From a bacterium 1xD42-67 (lineage in GTDB: Bacteria > Bacillota > Clostridia > Oscillospirales > Oscillospiraceae): 64,000 nt of DNA. Each line of letters starts with the position of its first letter. Within the stretch, counting starts at the first letter, position 1. This document shows, in pieces, positions 7,166 through 14,884 of this stretch. The position numbers and the translations under genes are program-made. Location of the stretch: assembly GCA_003612335.1 (NCBI GenBank), contig RAYO01000012.1, positions 1-64,000 on the forward strand, written 5' to 3'. The notes below the pieces were generated by a model. It saw only the letters and a list, made by a program, of their open reading frames with translations. It did no database searches and had not been told where the DNA came from.

Positions 7166-8635
7166 TTACCGGGTGGTGGACATATGGGTGATGACGCCCC
7201 AAATGCGGTTCGTATCATTGTTGATGCCCAGGATGCGGACGGTGACACGGGCGCCGCGGGGCGGGCGGCCGCGTTTGGGGTGGGTACACAGGCAGTCGAT
7301 GCCTCCATCCAGGGATACAAACACGCCGCTGAGGTCCACAAGGCTGACGGTCCCCACATAGCGGTTGCCCACCGCATATTTCTTGAGCGCCTTTTCGTAG
7401 GGGTTCTCACTGGCCTGCTTGACGGAGGCGGTCACCCGGGGCTTATTACGGTCAGAACGATCCACCTCCAGCACCTTCACCAGTACACGCTGGCCAGGCT
7501 GGTAATGGCTGGCGGCGTCCACCCAACGCTGGTAGGACAGCTCGCGGAGCGGGATATAGCACTCAGCGCCGAACAGGTCCACAAAGATGCCTGCCCGGAT
7601 GACCGACACGACCCGGGCCTCAGCGCGGATGCCCTCATAAATCTGGTAGTTGCCGTCCCTGTCCGTTCGGAAGTAGTACTCCCGGCGCTTCAGTGCCATG
7701 GCCTCCAGCCGGTTGGCCGCCACAACGCCGCCCTCCTGGTCAATGCGCTTGACGATATAGTCCACCTCAGCGCCTAACCGCTTGTTGAGCAGGTAGTGGA
7801 GCACATCGCCCTTGGGCTGGTCACGGTAGTCCTCGGGTTCCTCAATGGCGTCCAGGACCGGGATGATGATCTTGAAGTCGCCGTGATAGGTGACAGCGTA
7901 GCAGATATCCGGATTGCTGGCCAGCCGCTCCACGCCCTGGATGGTGCCGGTAAGGATCTTCTTCCCCTTGAAAGACTCCACCAGATCCAGCAGGTCGCTG
8001 CGCAGCCTGTCGCTCTCGGTTTCCACCGTGCGCTCTGCGTCGATGGACACGACCCGCGGCCCGCGCTGCCGGGGCATTCTCAGTCTGGAGCGAGTCGTCT
8101 CTGTCTGATCCGGCCCGTCCCCAGACTCGGCCTGGCCCGGCGCCTCAGCCTGGCCAGTTCCTGTCGTCTCTACCACAGGCGCACCGGACTCCTGCGGGGA
8201 CATGTAGAAGGGCGGAACTACCCCCTCCGGGAGCGGTGTTCCGTCGGCGCCAGGCCCGCCATCGCCTGGCGCCTGGCCTTCAGATGCCAATTCTGTCTCA
8301 GTCTGGGGGTGGCCGCCTTCAGCGACGGCGTGCATGTCAGATTCCAAGCCAGTCTGGGGGAATGTGCTGTCTGAAGCGCCGCTTTCAGGGTCCGGGGGCA
8401 GTATGGGACCGGCTGCCTGCCCCACATCGCCCGCACCCTCCATCTCAGTCTGGGGCGCATCGGGATCCAATGTTTTGGTATTTGCCAGTTCCAGATCGGC
8501 CAGACCGCCAGAGGGGTTCCCATCCTGCTCACCGGAGTCCGGCTGCAGCGCTTCGCCGCTAAGGCCGATGCCTTCGCCTACCACCTGCTCCTCAACGGGG
8601 GCCTGGTCCTTCAGTTCTTTCTTCGTGCGTGCCAT
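7166..8635 (-). CDS. Protein with two C-terminal S1 RNA-binding domains
   Basis: A 489-residue protein. Residues 1-190 are acidic, low-complexity sequence with recurring PQTE/PQTG blocks and many Gly, Ala and Pro, probably disordered. Residues about 200-320 are a mixed region resembling the N-terminal part of S1-related proteins. Two S1 (OB-fold) motifs follow: YEGIRAEARVVSVIRAGIFVDL...YIPLREL and GNRYVGTVSLVDLSGVFVSLDGGIDCL. It is not ribosomal S1 (only two repeats, odd N-terminus). It lies directly downstream of the coupling protein, so it may bind RNA or single-stranded DNA during transfer; that is inference. Confidence 0.75.
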   Translation of the reverse strand: MARTKKELKDQAPVEEQVVGEGIGLSGEALQPDSGEQDGNPSGGLADLELANTKTLDPDAPQTEMEGAGDVGQAAGPILPPDPESGASDSTFPQTGLESDMHAVAEGGHPQTETELASEGQAPGDGGPGADGTPLPEGVVPPFYMSPQESGAPVVETTGTGQAEAPGQAESGDGPDQTETTRSRLRMPRQRGPRVVSIDAERTVETESDRLRSDLLDLVESFKGKKILTGTIQGVERLASNPDICYAVTYHGDFKIIIPVLDAIEEPEDYRDQPKGDVLHYLLNKRLGAEVDYIVKRIDQEGGVVAANRLEAMALKRREYYFRTDRDGNYQIYEGIRAEARVVSVIRAGIFVDLFGAECYIPLRELSYQRWVDAASHYQPGQRVLVKVLEVDRSDRNKPRVTASVKQASENPYEKALKKYAVGNRYVGTVSLVDLSGVFVSLDGGIDCLCTHPKRGRPPRGARVTVRILGINNDTNRIWGVITHMSTTR

Positions 8636-8669
8636 AATTTGAGTCCTCCTTCAAAATTGTTTGATATAC

Positions 8670-8703
8670 GAATAAAGCGCCCCCTTTGATTGGAAGGGGC
8701 GCT
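8670..8703 (-). terminator. Hairpin after the coupling-protein gene
   Basis: AGCGCCCC pairs with GGGGCGCT; on the minus strand the stem is followed by TTTATTCG. A likely attenuating terminator between virD4 and the S1-domain gene. Confidence 0.6.
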
Positions 8704-8735
8704 GTTCGCCAATAAGTAATGGGTTCATGCGGGGG

Positions 8736-10772
8736 TCAAAAGTCCGCTGGCGGCCGGGAACTCTCATAGAGCGTCTTTGGCCGCCGGGTTGGTTTAGGGG
8801 GTGATGGCTGCCCTGGTTGCTGCGATGGCGCAGGTGGAGCGCCAGGCTCCTGCGCGGCTGCGGGCTGATGTTTCGTATCAGCGGATTTAGGTGCGCCTTT
8901 TCCCTTCGTATCCGATGTGGGTGGTTGGGCGGGACCTGATGCAGACGGGCTTTGAGGGTTTTCTTTGGTGCGTTTTTCTTCCGCAGCAACGGGCTCCGCT
9001 GGAATGATCTCCGGTTCTACGGATGGAGTGTGGTTTGATTTGTAGTCCAGAATGCTTGCTTTCACGCACTCCTTGGCGTAGGGATGGCCGGTATAATCGA
9101 ATTTCCTGGCCCGCAACACCTTTTGCCCGCGAATGATGATCAGCAGTTCGTCATTGGGTAGGCGCAGCACTTCGTCTGGGGTAAGTAGTCTGCGGCGGCC
9201 AAGCCCCTCGGTATAGCGGTACTGGGGGATGACCTGAGCCATGGCAATACTCTGCCGGGTAGTCATGGTAGAGTTTACCTCAACGGTCATATCACCGCTA
9301 CGGCTGCTGAAATACTCCGCTGAGACATCATCTGTGCAGCCCAGCATGAGCTGCGTGTCCGCATTGCCCACCAGCTCCGCCCAGAGATTGTTGGGATACC
9401 GGTTCTGGAGCTGGGGTAGGGACTGGCAGGCCATAAGGATCTGCAACGCCCGGGAGCGGACAGTACTGAGCCGGCGGCCAAAATCCGGTATGATGCCGAT
9501 GTTGTTCATCTCGTCCAGTATGATATTCACCGGCACCTTGCATCGCTGGTCCGGCGTGCTGTCAGCGTATCGGACCAGCTTGATGAACAGGAAAGCGAAG
9601 AAAAGGGACGACAGGAACTCCAGGGAGGAGTTTTGGTCGTCCAGGATGATGTAATATACGCATTTGGTCTTACCAGGTTCCGTCAGGTCAATGTCTGAGT
9701 GGCGTGTGATCTGCCGCACAGCCTCGCTTTGCAGTACCTGGAGCCGGGTGCCCAGACCCAGTATGATACCAGCGCGTACCGTATCGCTGCCCTGGCTGAA
9801 GAGGCTGTATGGCGCCTTAGCAGGGTGGCTCATGGGCAGGCGGTCAAACAGGGCGGTGAGCTGCTTTTCTGAGTTCTGGGTCAGCATCTGGTACACAGCG
9901 GGCAGGTTCCGCTCCTCCGGCTTGCGGCTGGCGTCCAGATCCACATAGAGGATCAGGCTTTTGAGCAGGTTGGACTCGCCGTTATCCCAGAAGTGGTCCC
10001 CCTTTTCCCCGCCGCGGGTATTGGAGATGATGACATCCGTGAGCACTTGGGCCATCAGCGTATCACCGCCCAGGTCAAACATGCAGTTCCAGGAGTCACT
10101 CAGTTCCGGCTTGAGTAGGTTATAGACGCGGACGGTATAGCCGTGTTTGCGGAACAGCTCCACCGTATCAGCGTACATTTCAGACTTTGGATCTGCCACG
10201 ACCGCAGACTCGCCCCGCCGGATGCATTGGAACAGGGCTGGACGGATCACGCCGCGGGATTTCATTGTTCCGCTGGCGCCAAATACAGCGATGTGTTTAT
10301 TGAGTCTGGTGTTCTCCGGAAGACAGATGACCGAACCACGTTCGTTCTGGCCCAGTATGATACCCTTAGCTTTGCTTGGACTGGCCACTTCCAGGATCGT
10401 CCGCATCTCCTGCTCCCCCATCCAGCCAGCCGTCCCATAGGTACCACGCTTACTGCGGGAAAAATTACGATCATCCCGGTCCCTGCTGCTAAACCTGTCC
10501 TGCAGGCGCAGGAACACATAGACGGCTGCGGCCAAAATGATCACAAGCAGGTCGTATTTGAGACCAGTAAGCGTAACTCCTCTTGCCCAGCAGTCCAGTA
10601 TGCCAGTTTTGATCGGAAGCATGGTCGTCTGTCCTGCCATGCCCCCGTCCGACATCCACTGCACATAGTTGAGATGTACCTGACAGATCAGGCCGCCTAA
10701 ATAGAGCAGCAGCCCTAAACCCAGTATGACAGCCAGCACAATGCCGACCGTTCTGGCTCTATTTGACTTCAC
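8736..10772 (-). CDS. VirD4/TraG-type conjugative coupling protein
   Basis: A 678-residue type IV coupling ATPase that links the transferred DNA-protein complex to the secretion channel at the inner face of the membrane. Two N-terminal membrane segments (residues about 10-30 and 75-90); Walker A variant FGASGTMKSRG near residue 165; Walker B VNIILDEMNNIG near 420; LLTPDEVLRLP near 555, also typical of VirD4 proteins. The C-terminal 110 residues are Pro/Gln/Lys-rich and probably disordered. The P-loop has Met-Lys-Ser rather than the common Gly-Lys-Thr/Ser, a variant frequent in Firmicute VirD4 proteins. Confidence 0.93.
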   Translation of the reverse strand: MKSNRARTVGIVLAVILGLGLLLYLGGLICQVHLNYVQWMSDGGMAGQTTMLPIKTGILDCWARGVTLTGLKYDLLVIILAAAVYVFLRLQDRFSSRDRDDRNFSRSKRGTYGTAGWMGEQEMRTILEVASPSKAKGIILGQNERGSVICLPENTRLNKHIAVFGASGTMKSRGVIRPALFQCIRRGESAVVADPKSEMYADTVELFRKHGYTVRVYNLLKPELSDSWNCMFDLGGDTLMAQVLTDVIISNTRGGEKGDHFWDNGESNLLKSLILYVDLDASRKPEERNLPAVYQMLTQNSEKQLTALFDRLPMSHPAKAPYSLFSQGSDTVRAGIILGLGTRLQVLQSEAVRQITRHSDIDLTEPGKTKCVYYIILDDQNSSLEFLSSLFFAFLFIKLVRYADSTPDQRCKVPVNIILDEMNNIGIIPDFGRRLSTVRSRALQILMACQSLPQLQNRYPNNLWAELVGNADTQLMLGCTDDVSAEYFSSRSGDMTVEVNSTMTTRQSIAMAQVIPQYRYTEGLGRRRLLTPDEVLRLPNDELLIIIRGQKVLRARKFDYTGHPYAKECVKASILDYKSNHTPSVEPEIIPAEPVAAEEKRTKENPQSPSASGPAQPPTSDTKGKGAPKSADTKHQPAAAQEPGAPPAPSQQPGQPSPPKPTRRPKTLYESSRPPADF

Positions 10773-10831
10773 ATAGAGACCTCCTCCTGTCGTGGTTGAG
10801 CTATGAATTGATTATCAATGGCCCGTCCACC

Positions 10832-11062
10832 CTATACTAAACTGGGGAACTTCTTCTGCAGGGCCAGAAGCAGGCTTTTCGCTTCGTCCTCTGTCAGCGT
10901 GATGCCTTTGCCGCACTTCTCCCGGCCGGGTGACCAGCTTCGGATGTCGTACTTGGGCTTCTCGCCATTCCAGGAGATCAAGTTGATTTCCTTTGTGTAG
11001 CCGCTGTCGCTTTCGGAGAGCACGGCAATTTCCTTGACGATTTCATGCTGGATATTTTTCAC
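10832..11062 (-). CDS. YdbC/PC4-family single-stranded DNA-binding protein
   Basis: A 76-residue protein with INLISWNGEKPKYDIRSW and GKGITLTEDEAKSLLLAL, the two conserved blocks of the bacterial YdbC family, whose fold is that of the eukaryotic coactivator PC4 and which binds single-stranded DNA. Full length for the family. A ribosome site (GAAAGGAGTG) precedes the ATG. Placed just upstream of the coupling protein, it could coat or guide single-stranded DNA during transfer or regulate the operon; the role here is inference. Confidence 0.85.
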   Translation of the reverse strand: MKNIQHEIVKEIAVLSESDSGYTKEINLISWNGEKPKYDIRSWSPGREKCGKGITLTEDEAKSLLLALQKKFPSLV

Positions 11063-11089
11063 ACTTGAAACACTCCTTTCTTTGTGATG

Positions 11090-11692
11090 TTATGAGATGT
11101 TTGTGGTGGTTTGCGGCAGCGCCTCACCAAAATCAACATACTCTCCGATGATGGACAGCGCGTTGAAGTAGCTGCCGCTGTTCAGAACGAGCCGCCACAT
11201 CTGCTCCGCCTGGTCCTGCTGGCCAGCTTTGCGCAAAGCACGATTGGCAATGCACAGCAGACTGTAGATGTCCCCTTTCGCGCCAAGGAGCGGCGCAACC
11301 GGCTTGGGGGGCGGCAGCAGCTCCGGGCACTCAACCTCCATGATCTGCAAAATGTAGTCCCGCATCCGCTGTTGGGTGCGCTGTGGGAGCTCCGCATGGA
11401 TGGAGGGTAGGTCGTCCATATCCGGATAAGACAACCATCGCATCATCTGTTCAGAGTCTGTGACGGTAATGTACCGATATGGCTTTTTAGGTGGGTGCCC
11501 TATCCCGGCAGGACACGTACATCGTATGCCGATTGGCAGTTCATAGCGAAGGGCCAGCCAGGCCTGAGCCATTGTAAGATATACGAGCTGCTCATTTCCG
11601 GTATAGCCGCTGCCTTCTGACCATGAAGCCCGATGATAGCGAATCAGTTCGCGGAGAGCGTTCAAAGCTTTTTCCTGTTCCTGTGTTGCCAT
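11090..11692 (-). CDS. Conserved element protein, function unknown
   Basis: A 200-residue, mostly helical soluble protein with no signal or membrane segment. It has an RCTCPAGIGHPP stretch with two close cysteines near residue 58 and PECPELLPPPK near 125. The C-terminal third (GDIYSLLCIANRALRKAGQQDQAEQMWRLVLNSG) looks like a TPR-like helical pair. It starts 9 bases after the preceding gene's stop and belongs to the operon. I do not recognise the family. Confidence 0.6.
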   Translation of the reverse strand: MATQEQEKALNALRELIRYHRASWSEGSGYTGNEQLVYLTMAQAWLALRYELPIGIRCTCPAGIGHPPKKPYRYITVTDSEQMMRWLSYPDMDDLPSIHAELPQRTQQRMRDYILQIMEVECPELLPPPKPVAPLLGAKGDIYSLLCIANRALRKAGQQDQAEQMWRLVLNSGSYFNALSIIGEYVDFGEALPQTTTNIS

Positions 11693-11701
11693 AGCTTCCT
11701 C

Positions 11702-12865
11702 CTAATCGCACAGCCCATCCCCTGCTTCCGGCGCCTCAATTCCCAGCGCGGCCTCCAATGCCTCCAAATGGATTTCCCGCAGTTGGACCCGACAGCCAAA
11801 ATAGCTGTGCAGGAACACCGATTGCCAGGGAAAACATAGGACCTCGAATGGGACTTGCGTGTGTTCCAATGCCTGACGAAGCCTGACAAGTCGGGCAATA
11901 TCCCCATCAAGGTGGGAGAGGATCAGGCTTGCATCCTTTTTCGCATCACACTCCATTGTGCTGGGGGTGGACAGCCTCCATTCCGGCGGGAATACCACAG
12001 AGAGCACATGTTCATTCCAGTCTGGGAGCGTGAGGATCCGCAGCATCCGCATCCCCTGGTCATTCATGGGGATGTAGTGGATGTGCTGGTATATACGGTC
12101 AAAGCGCAATTCCATGCGTTTGCTCTTATCTGACTCCAACAGGGTCTGGAGCGCGATATCCATGCACTCACCCAAGAGCAGCGCATGGTCTGCCTGGGGG
12201 ATGCCCGCGTTCATCCTGGCCAGTTCGGTCAGATGATTGGCGGTTTTAAACTCGCCCATACCGCTCCACTTCATCACGGTACCTCGGGCGTTATAAACCG
12301 CATAGCAAATATCCGAACAAAATAATGCGCCTGTCAGTCTGGTGAAAATGGTCTTGTTCATTTCTGTGTTATCCAGCCGCTTCAGACTGCGAGCGATATA
12401 GAAGCAGGGGCTGTCGGGCACGACCTGGCGAATCTCCTGCTTCTGTAATGGCGGGAGCGTGTAAGGGCGCACCTCAGCTCCGGCCCCCAAACAGATGGCC
12501 AGAGCCTCGGCGACCCGGTGATTCCGCTGCACATGGGCATCGTTGCTGGAAAAGCGATAAGCGCCATACATTGCCAGATAGCTGTCAGGGGCTGCCGGGT
12601 GTAATGACTGCAGGAGTGGGATCGCGCCCTTGCAAAGACGTATGGTTCGCCTCTCACGCCGCCCGCTTACTGTGAGCAGCTTATATGCGCCCAACACAGT
12701 CCCGTTCGGTGCGCGAATCTCTTGTGATGACTCCAACCTGTGTACCAGCTTTTCAAGCGACCGCTCACTGCCCAACAAATGCAGGGACTGGGCCGGGAAC
12801 TCACCGACGGCAGACAGCACTGTGAGCAGGCGCCACACATGACTGCCGGGGCGGAGTGTGACCAT
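11702..12865 (-). CDS. Element protein with winged-helix-like N-terminus, unknown
   Basis: A 387-residue soluble protein. The first 100 residues (LRPGSHVWRLLTVLSAVGEFPAQSLHLLGSE...VHRLESSQEIRA...LLTVSGRRERRTIRLCKGAI) resemble the winged-helix start of element replication-relaxation-type proteins, and the central part alternates strands and helices. No catalytic motif is evident. The start codon overlaps the stop of the small basic gene upstream by one base (TAATG), indicating coupled translation. Function unknown; DNA binding is a guess from the N-terminus. Confidence 0.55.
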   Translation of the reverse strand: MVTLRPGSHVWRLLTVLSAVGEFPAQSLHLLGSERSLEKLVHRLESSQEIRAPNGTVLGAYKLLTVSGRRERRTIRLCKGAIPLLQSLHPAAPDSYLAMYGAYRFSSNDAHVQRNHRVAEALAICLGAGAEVRPYTLPPLQKQEIRQVVPDSPCFYIARSLKRLDNTEMNKTIFTRLTGALFCSDICYAVYNARGTVMKWSGMGEFKTANHLTELARMNAGIPQADHALLLGECMDIALQTLLESDKSKRMELRFDRIYQHIHYIPMNDQGMRMLRILTLPDWNEHVLSVVFPPEWRLSTPSTMECDAKKDASLILSHLDGDIARLVRLRQALEHTQVPFEVLCFPWQSVFLHSYFGCRVQLREIHLEALEAALGIEAPEAGDGLCD

Positions 12866-13059
12866 TATTGCCCCTCCCTCAAATCGGTGGCATTTTCGGC
12901 AACGCTCGAACTCTCTTTGCCGAAATCAGGCCGCTCGGGCCGGCGTTTCCCCCCGGATTTTTCAAGGATTTTCCGGCGGTTGGAATGTGTGCGCGTAAAG
13001 GGCTTCAAAAAAGGCCCTTTTGTACCCATCTTTTTAGGGCTAAATCGGCCGGTTTTCAT
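12865..13059 (-). CDS. Small basic protein, 64 residues
   Basis: A short gene with an excellent ribosome site (GGAGG 9 bases before the ATG), overlapping the upstream gene by 20 bases and joined to the downstream one by TAATG. The product is strongly basic at the front (KTGRFSPKKMGTKG, then RRKILEKSGGKRRPERPD) and acidic at the end. No family recognised. The signals at both ends argue for a real gene, perhaps a nucleic-acid-binding peptide. Confidence 0.55.
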   Translation of the reverse strand: MKTGRFSPKKMGTKGPFLKPFTRTHSNRRKILEKSGGKRRPERPDFGKESSSVAENATDLREGQ

Positions 13060-13723
13060 ACAGTCTTTCCTCCTTCAAATCGTTTGTTTTTTCTGCATCC
13101 AGCCAGCAGGGAAACAACTCCCTGGGGATCACATAAACCTCGGTCTGGTCCTGCTCGCCCATAGTGCTGCAATAGTAGTGGGCACAGCGGAGCGGCGCAT
13201 CATCCGGCAGTAAATACAAGGCCACAATGTCTGTGACCATGTTTTGCTCGATATTATCGTGGTCACGACAGGCCCGCTCCGGTCGATCCCGGTCATACAC
13301 ATGCCGGTATGCCAGCACGCAGTCAACATAGTGGGTGGGCATCTTCCCGGCAAAGAACCTCCGCATTGCGGGATAGAGATATTCCTGTATGTAGGTTGGG
13401 GACCCGCTGCTCTTTTTCGGGAGCAGCGCGGGAATACGCAGACAGAACCATCCGCGCTCCCCATATCCCATCTCCACCGGGATAGTCCCCTCCATCGTCT
13501 CTTCCATCAGCTCCAGCGCCTTGGGGTGTCCGGTGTAGGCGGGCAGAACTCGTGCCAACAGCGCAAGCTTTTCAACCTCCGCCTCAAACGCAAAAGCGGA
13601 GCCAAACGCACCTGGCATATCCTTTTGCGCTGCCAACTGCTCGGTTCGGGTAAACTCCATTTTTGCACGATCCAACCGGCGCTGAGCTGCCTCCAGGCAT
13701 CGCGCGAAATCAGAGCGTGGCAT
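13040..13723 (-). CDS. Element protein, DUF6100-like
   Basis: A 227-residue protein. I start it at the ATG at 13723 (MPRSDFARCLEAAQ), which overlaps the upstream gene by 14 bases, rather than at the longer open frame, whose first 44 codons are a shadow of that gene. N-terminal helices (RRLDRAKMEFTRTEQLAAQKDM, VEKLALLARVLPAYTGHPKALELME) look like the DUF6100 family of Clostridial ICE proteins. The second half is mixed alpha/beta and ends in a short basic tail. Function unknown. Confidence 0.6.
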   Translation of the reverse strand: MPRSDFARCLEAAQRRLDRAKMEFTRTEQLAAQKDMPGAFGSAFAFEAEVEKLALLARVLPAYTGHPKALELMEETMEGTIPVEMGYGERGWFCLRIPALLPKKSSGSPTYIQEYLYPAMRRFFAGKMPTHYVDCVLAYRHVYDRDRPERACRDHDNIEQNMVTDIVALYLLPDDAPLRCAHYYCSTMGEQDQTEVYVIPRELFPCWLDAEKTNDLKEERLYENRPI

Positions 13724-14261
13724 TCCGGCGTCCCCCTTCTTCTGTGTAAAAGCGGACCGTTGGCACCTCCTGCCCACCATAGTCCACTGTGGCAAACAGG
13801 CATGGGGCCGAAGGCAGCACCAACTCCTGCGCCATGGCAATGTGCGGCAGCACAAAGATATATTTCAATTCATCCTGTGGCTGAAGCAGGCGGGTCAAGT
13901 GCTGTTCCCCGTCATAAAGCACCACAATCTCATACCCGGTATCCTCTTTGAGGAAGAAAAGCTGGGACGGATATGTGGCGGGGTAATGTGCCATAGGATC
14001 CACCCGGTCAATGAACTCCAGCAGGACCCAAACAGCCAGGATAATTCTCTGATCCGGCTGAGTAAGGGAATCCACCCCCACATAGTAACCGCCAGCAACA
14101 TCGGAGATCATCAGTTCCCGTTTGAGACGGCGAATGATCCGCTCCGCCTTGGCTGGCGGCAGATCTTTAAGCAGGCGAATCACCTGCGTCTTGGCCAGCG
14201 CCCCATATTGGGTCAGCCAGCGTATGATATACTGTTCTTCCTGCAATAGCATGGTGGTCAC
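13710..14261 (-). CDS. Winged-helix element protein, DUF5697-like
   Basis: A 183-residue protein with an N-terminal winged helix (QEEQYIIRWLTQYGALAKTQVIRLLKDLPPAKAERIIRRLKRELMI, then a beta wing) and a C-terminal alpha/beta domain, the layout I associate with DUF5697 proteins of Clostridial conjugative elements. Likely DNA binding, possibly regulating replication or transfer. It overlaps the DUF6100-like gene downstream, so the pair is probably co-translated. The family name is from memory of the pattern and should be checked. Confidence 0.6.
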   Translation of the reverse strand: MTTMLLQEEQYIIRWLTQYGALAKTQVIRLLKDLPPAKAERIIRRLKRELMISDVAGGYYVGVDSLTQPDQRIILAVWVLLEFIDRVDPMAHYPATYPSQLFFLKEDTGYEIVVLYDGEQHLTRLLQPQDELKYIFVLPHIAMAQELVLPSAPCLFATVDYGGQEVPTVRFYTEEGGRRNATL

Positions 14262-14288
14262 CTCGTTGTATCAAAATAAGTATTCCTT

Positions 14289-14858
14289 TTATAAATGCGT
14301 ATTTTTGCCGCTATGCGCATTTACGGAATGGCCTGCGTCCAACACACGGGCGAGATTGGATAACAGCAGGTGTACGGTATCCACGTCCAGCTGCGTACCG
14401 GCACGCTGTTCCAGGCTGCGCTGTACCTCAACATTTTCCCAAGATGCTTTTCGGAATGTGAGCGAGTCAAACGCATTGACAACAGCGATCAGCTTGGCGT
14501 GGGGATGGATCTCCTGTCCGCGCAGGCCCCAGTATCCGCTGCCGTCCAAATGCTCATGGTGCTGATAGGCCACAATGGATGCTGTACTCAAAATAGTTTC
14601 CGTTCCCTCAAGCAGTTCCTTGCCGATGGTGGTGTGGGCCCGCAGGAGGGTTTGTTCCCGTGGCGACAGAGGCTCAAGTTTGTGGAAAATCCTTTGTGGC
14701 AGGGCTGATTTTCCTATGTCATGGAACAGTGCGGACCGGGCGATGGCGGTTGCTTCGGGGGCCGAAGCGCCGGCGGCCTCGGCCAGCAGTTTGCTGATCG
14801 CCGAGACTCTGCGGCAATGCAATTGTTCCTCTCGGCGGAGTGGTGTAAGAAAATTCAC
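14289..14858 (-). CDS. HD-GYP domain protein
   Basis: A 189-residue single-domain protein. It carries the metal-binding HD (LFHDIGKSALP near residue 50) and the HHEHLDGSGYWG block near 100, which is the HD-GYP signature (HHE..DGSGYP) of cyclic-di-GMP phosphodiesterases, with Trp in place of the usual Pro. No receiver or sensor domain is attached. Lying between VirB4 and the DUF5697-like gene, it is an uncommon partner for a conjugation operon and could alter second-messenger levels during transfer. Activity is inferred from the motifs. Confidence 0.82.
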   Translation of the reverse strand: MNFLTPLRREEQLHCRRVSAISKLLAEAAGASAPEATAIARSALFHDIGKSALPQRIFHKLEPLSPREQTLLRAHTTIGKELLEGTETILSTASIVAYQHHEHLDGSGYWGLRGQEIHPHAKLIAVVNAFDSLTFRKASWENVEVQRSLEQRAGTQLDVDTVHLLLSNLARVLDAGHSVNAHSGKNTHL

Positions 14859-14884
14859 AGGCTCGCATCCTTTCTTAAATGCTG

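Noticed and set aside
12382-12657. Several short frames opposite or inside the 11.7-14.3 kb genes
   Set aside because: They lack ribosome sites and overlap better-supported genes entirely.
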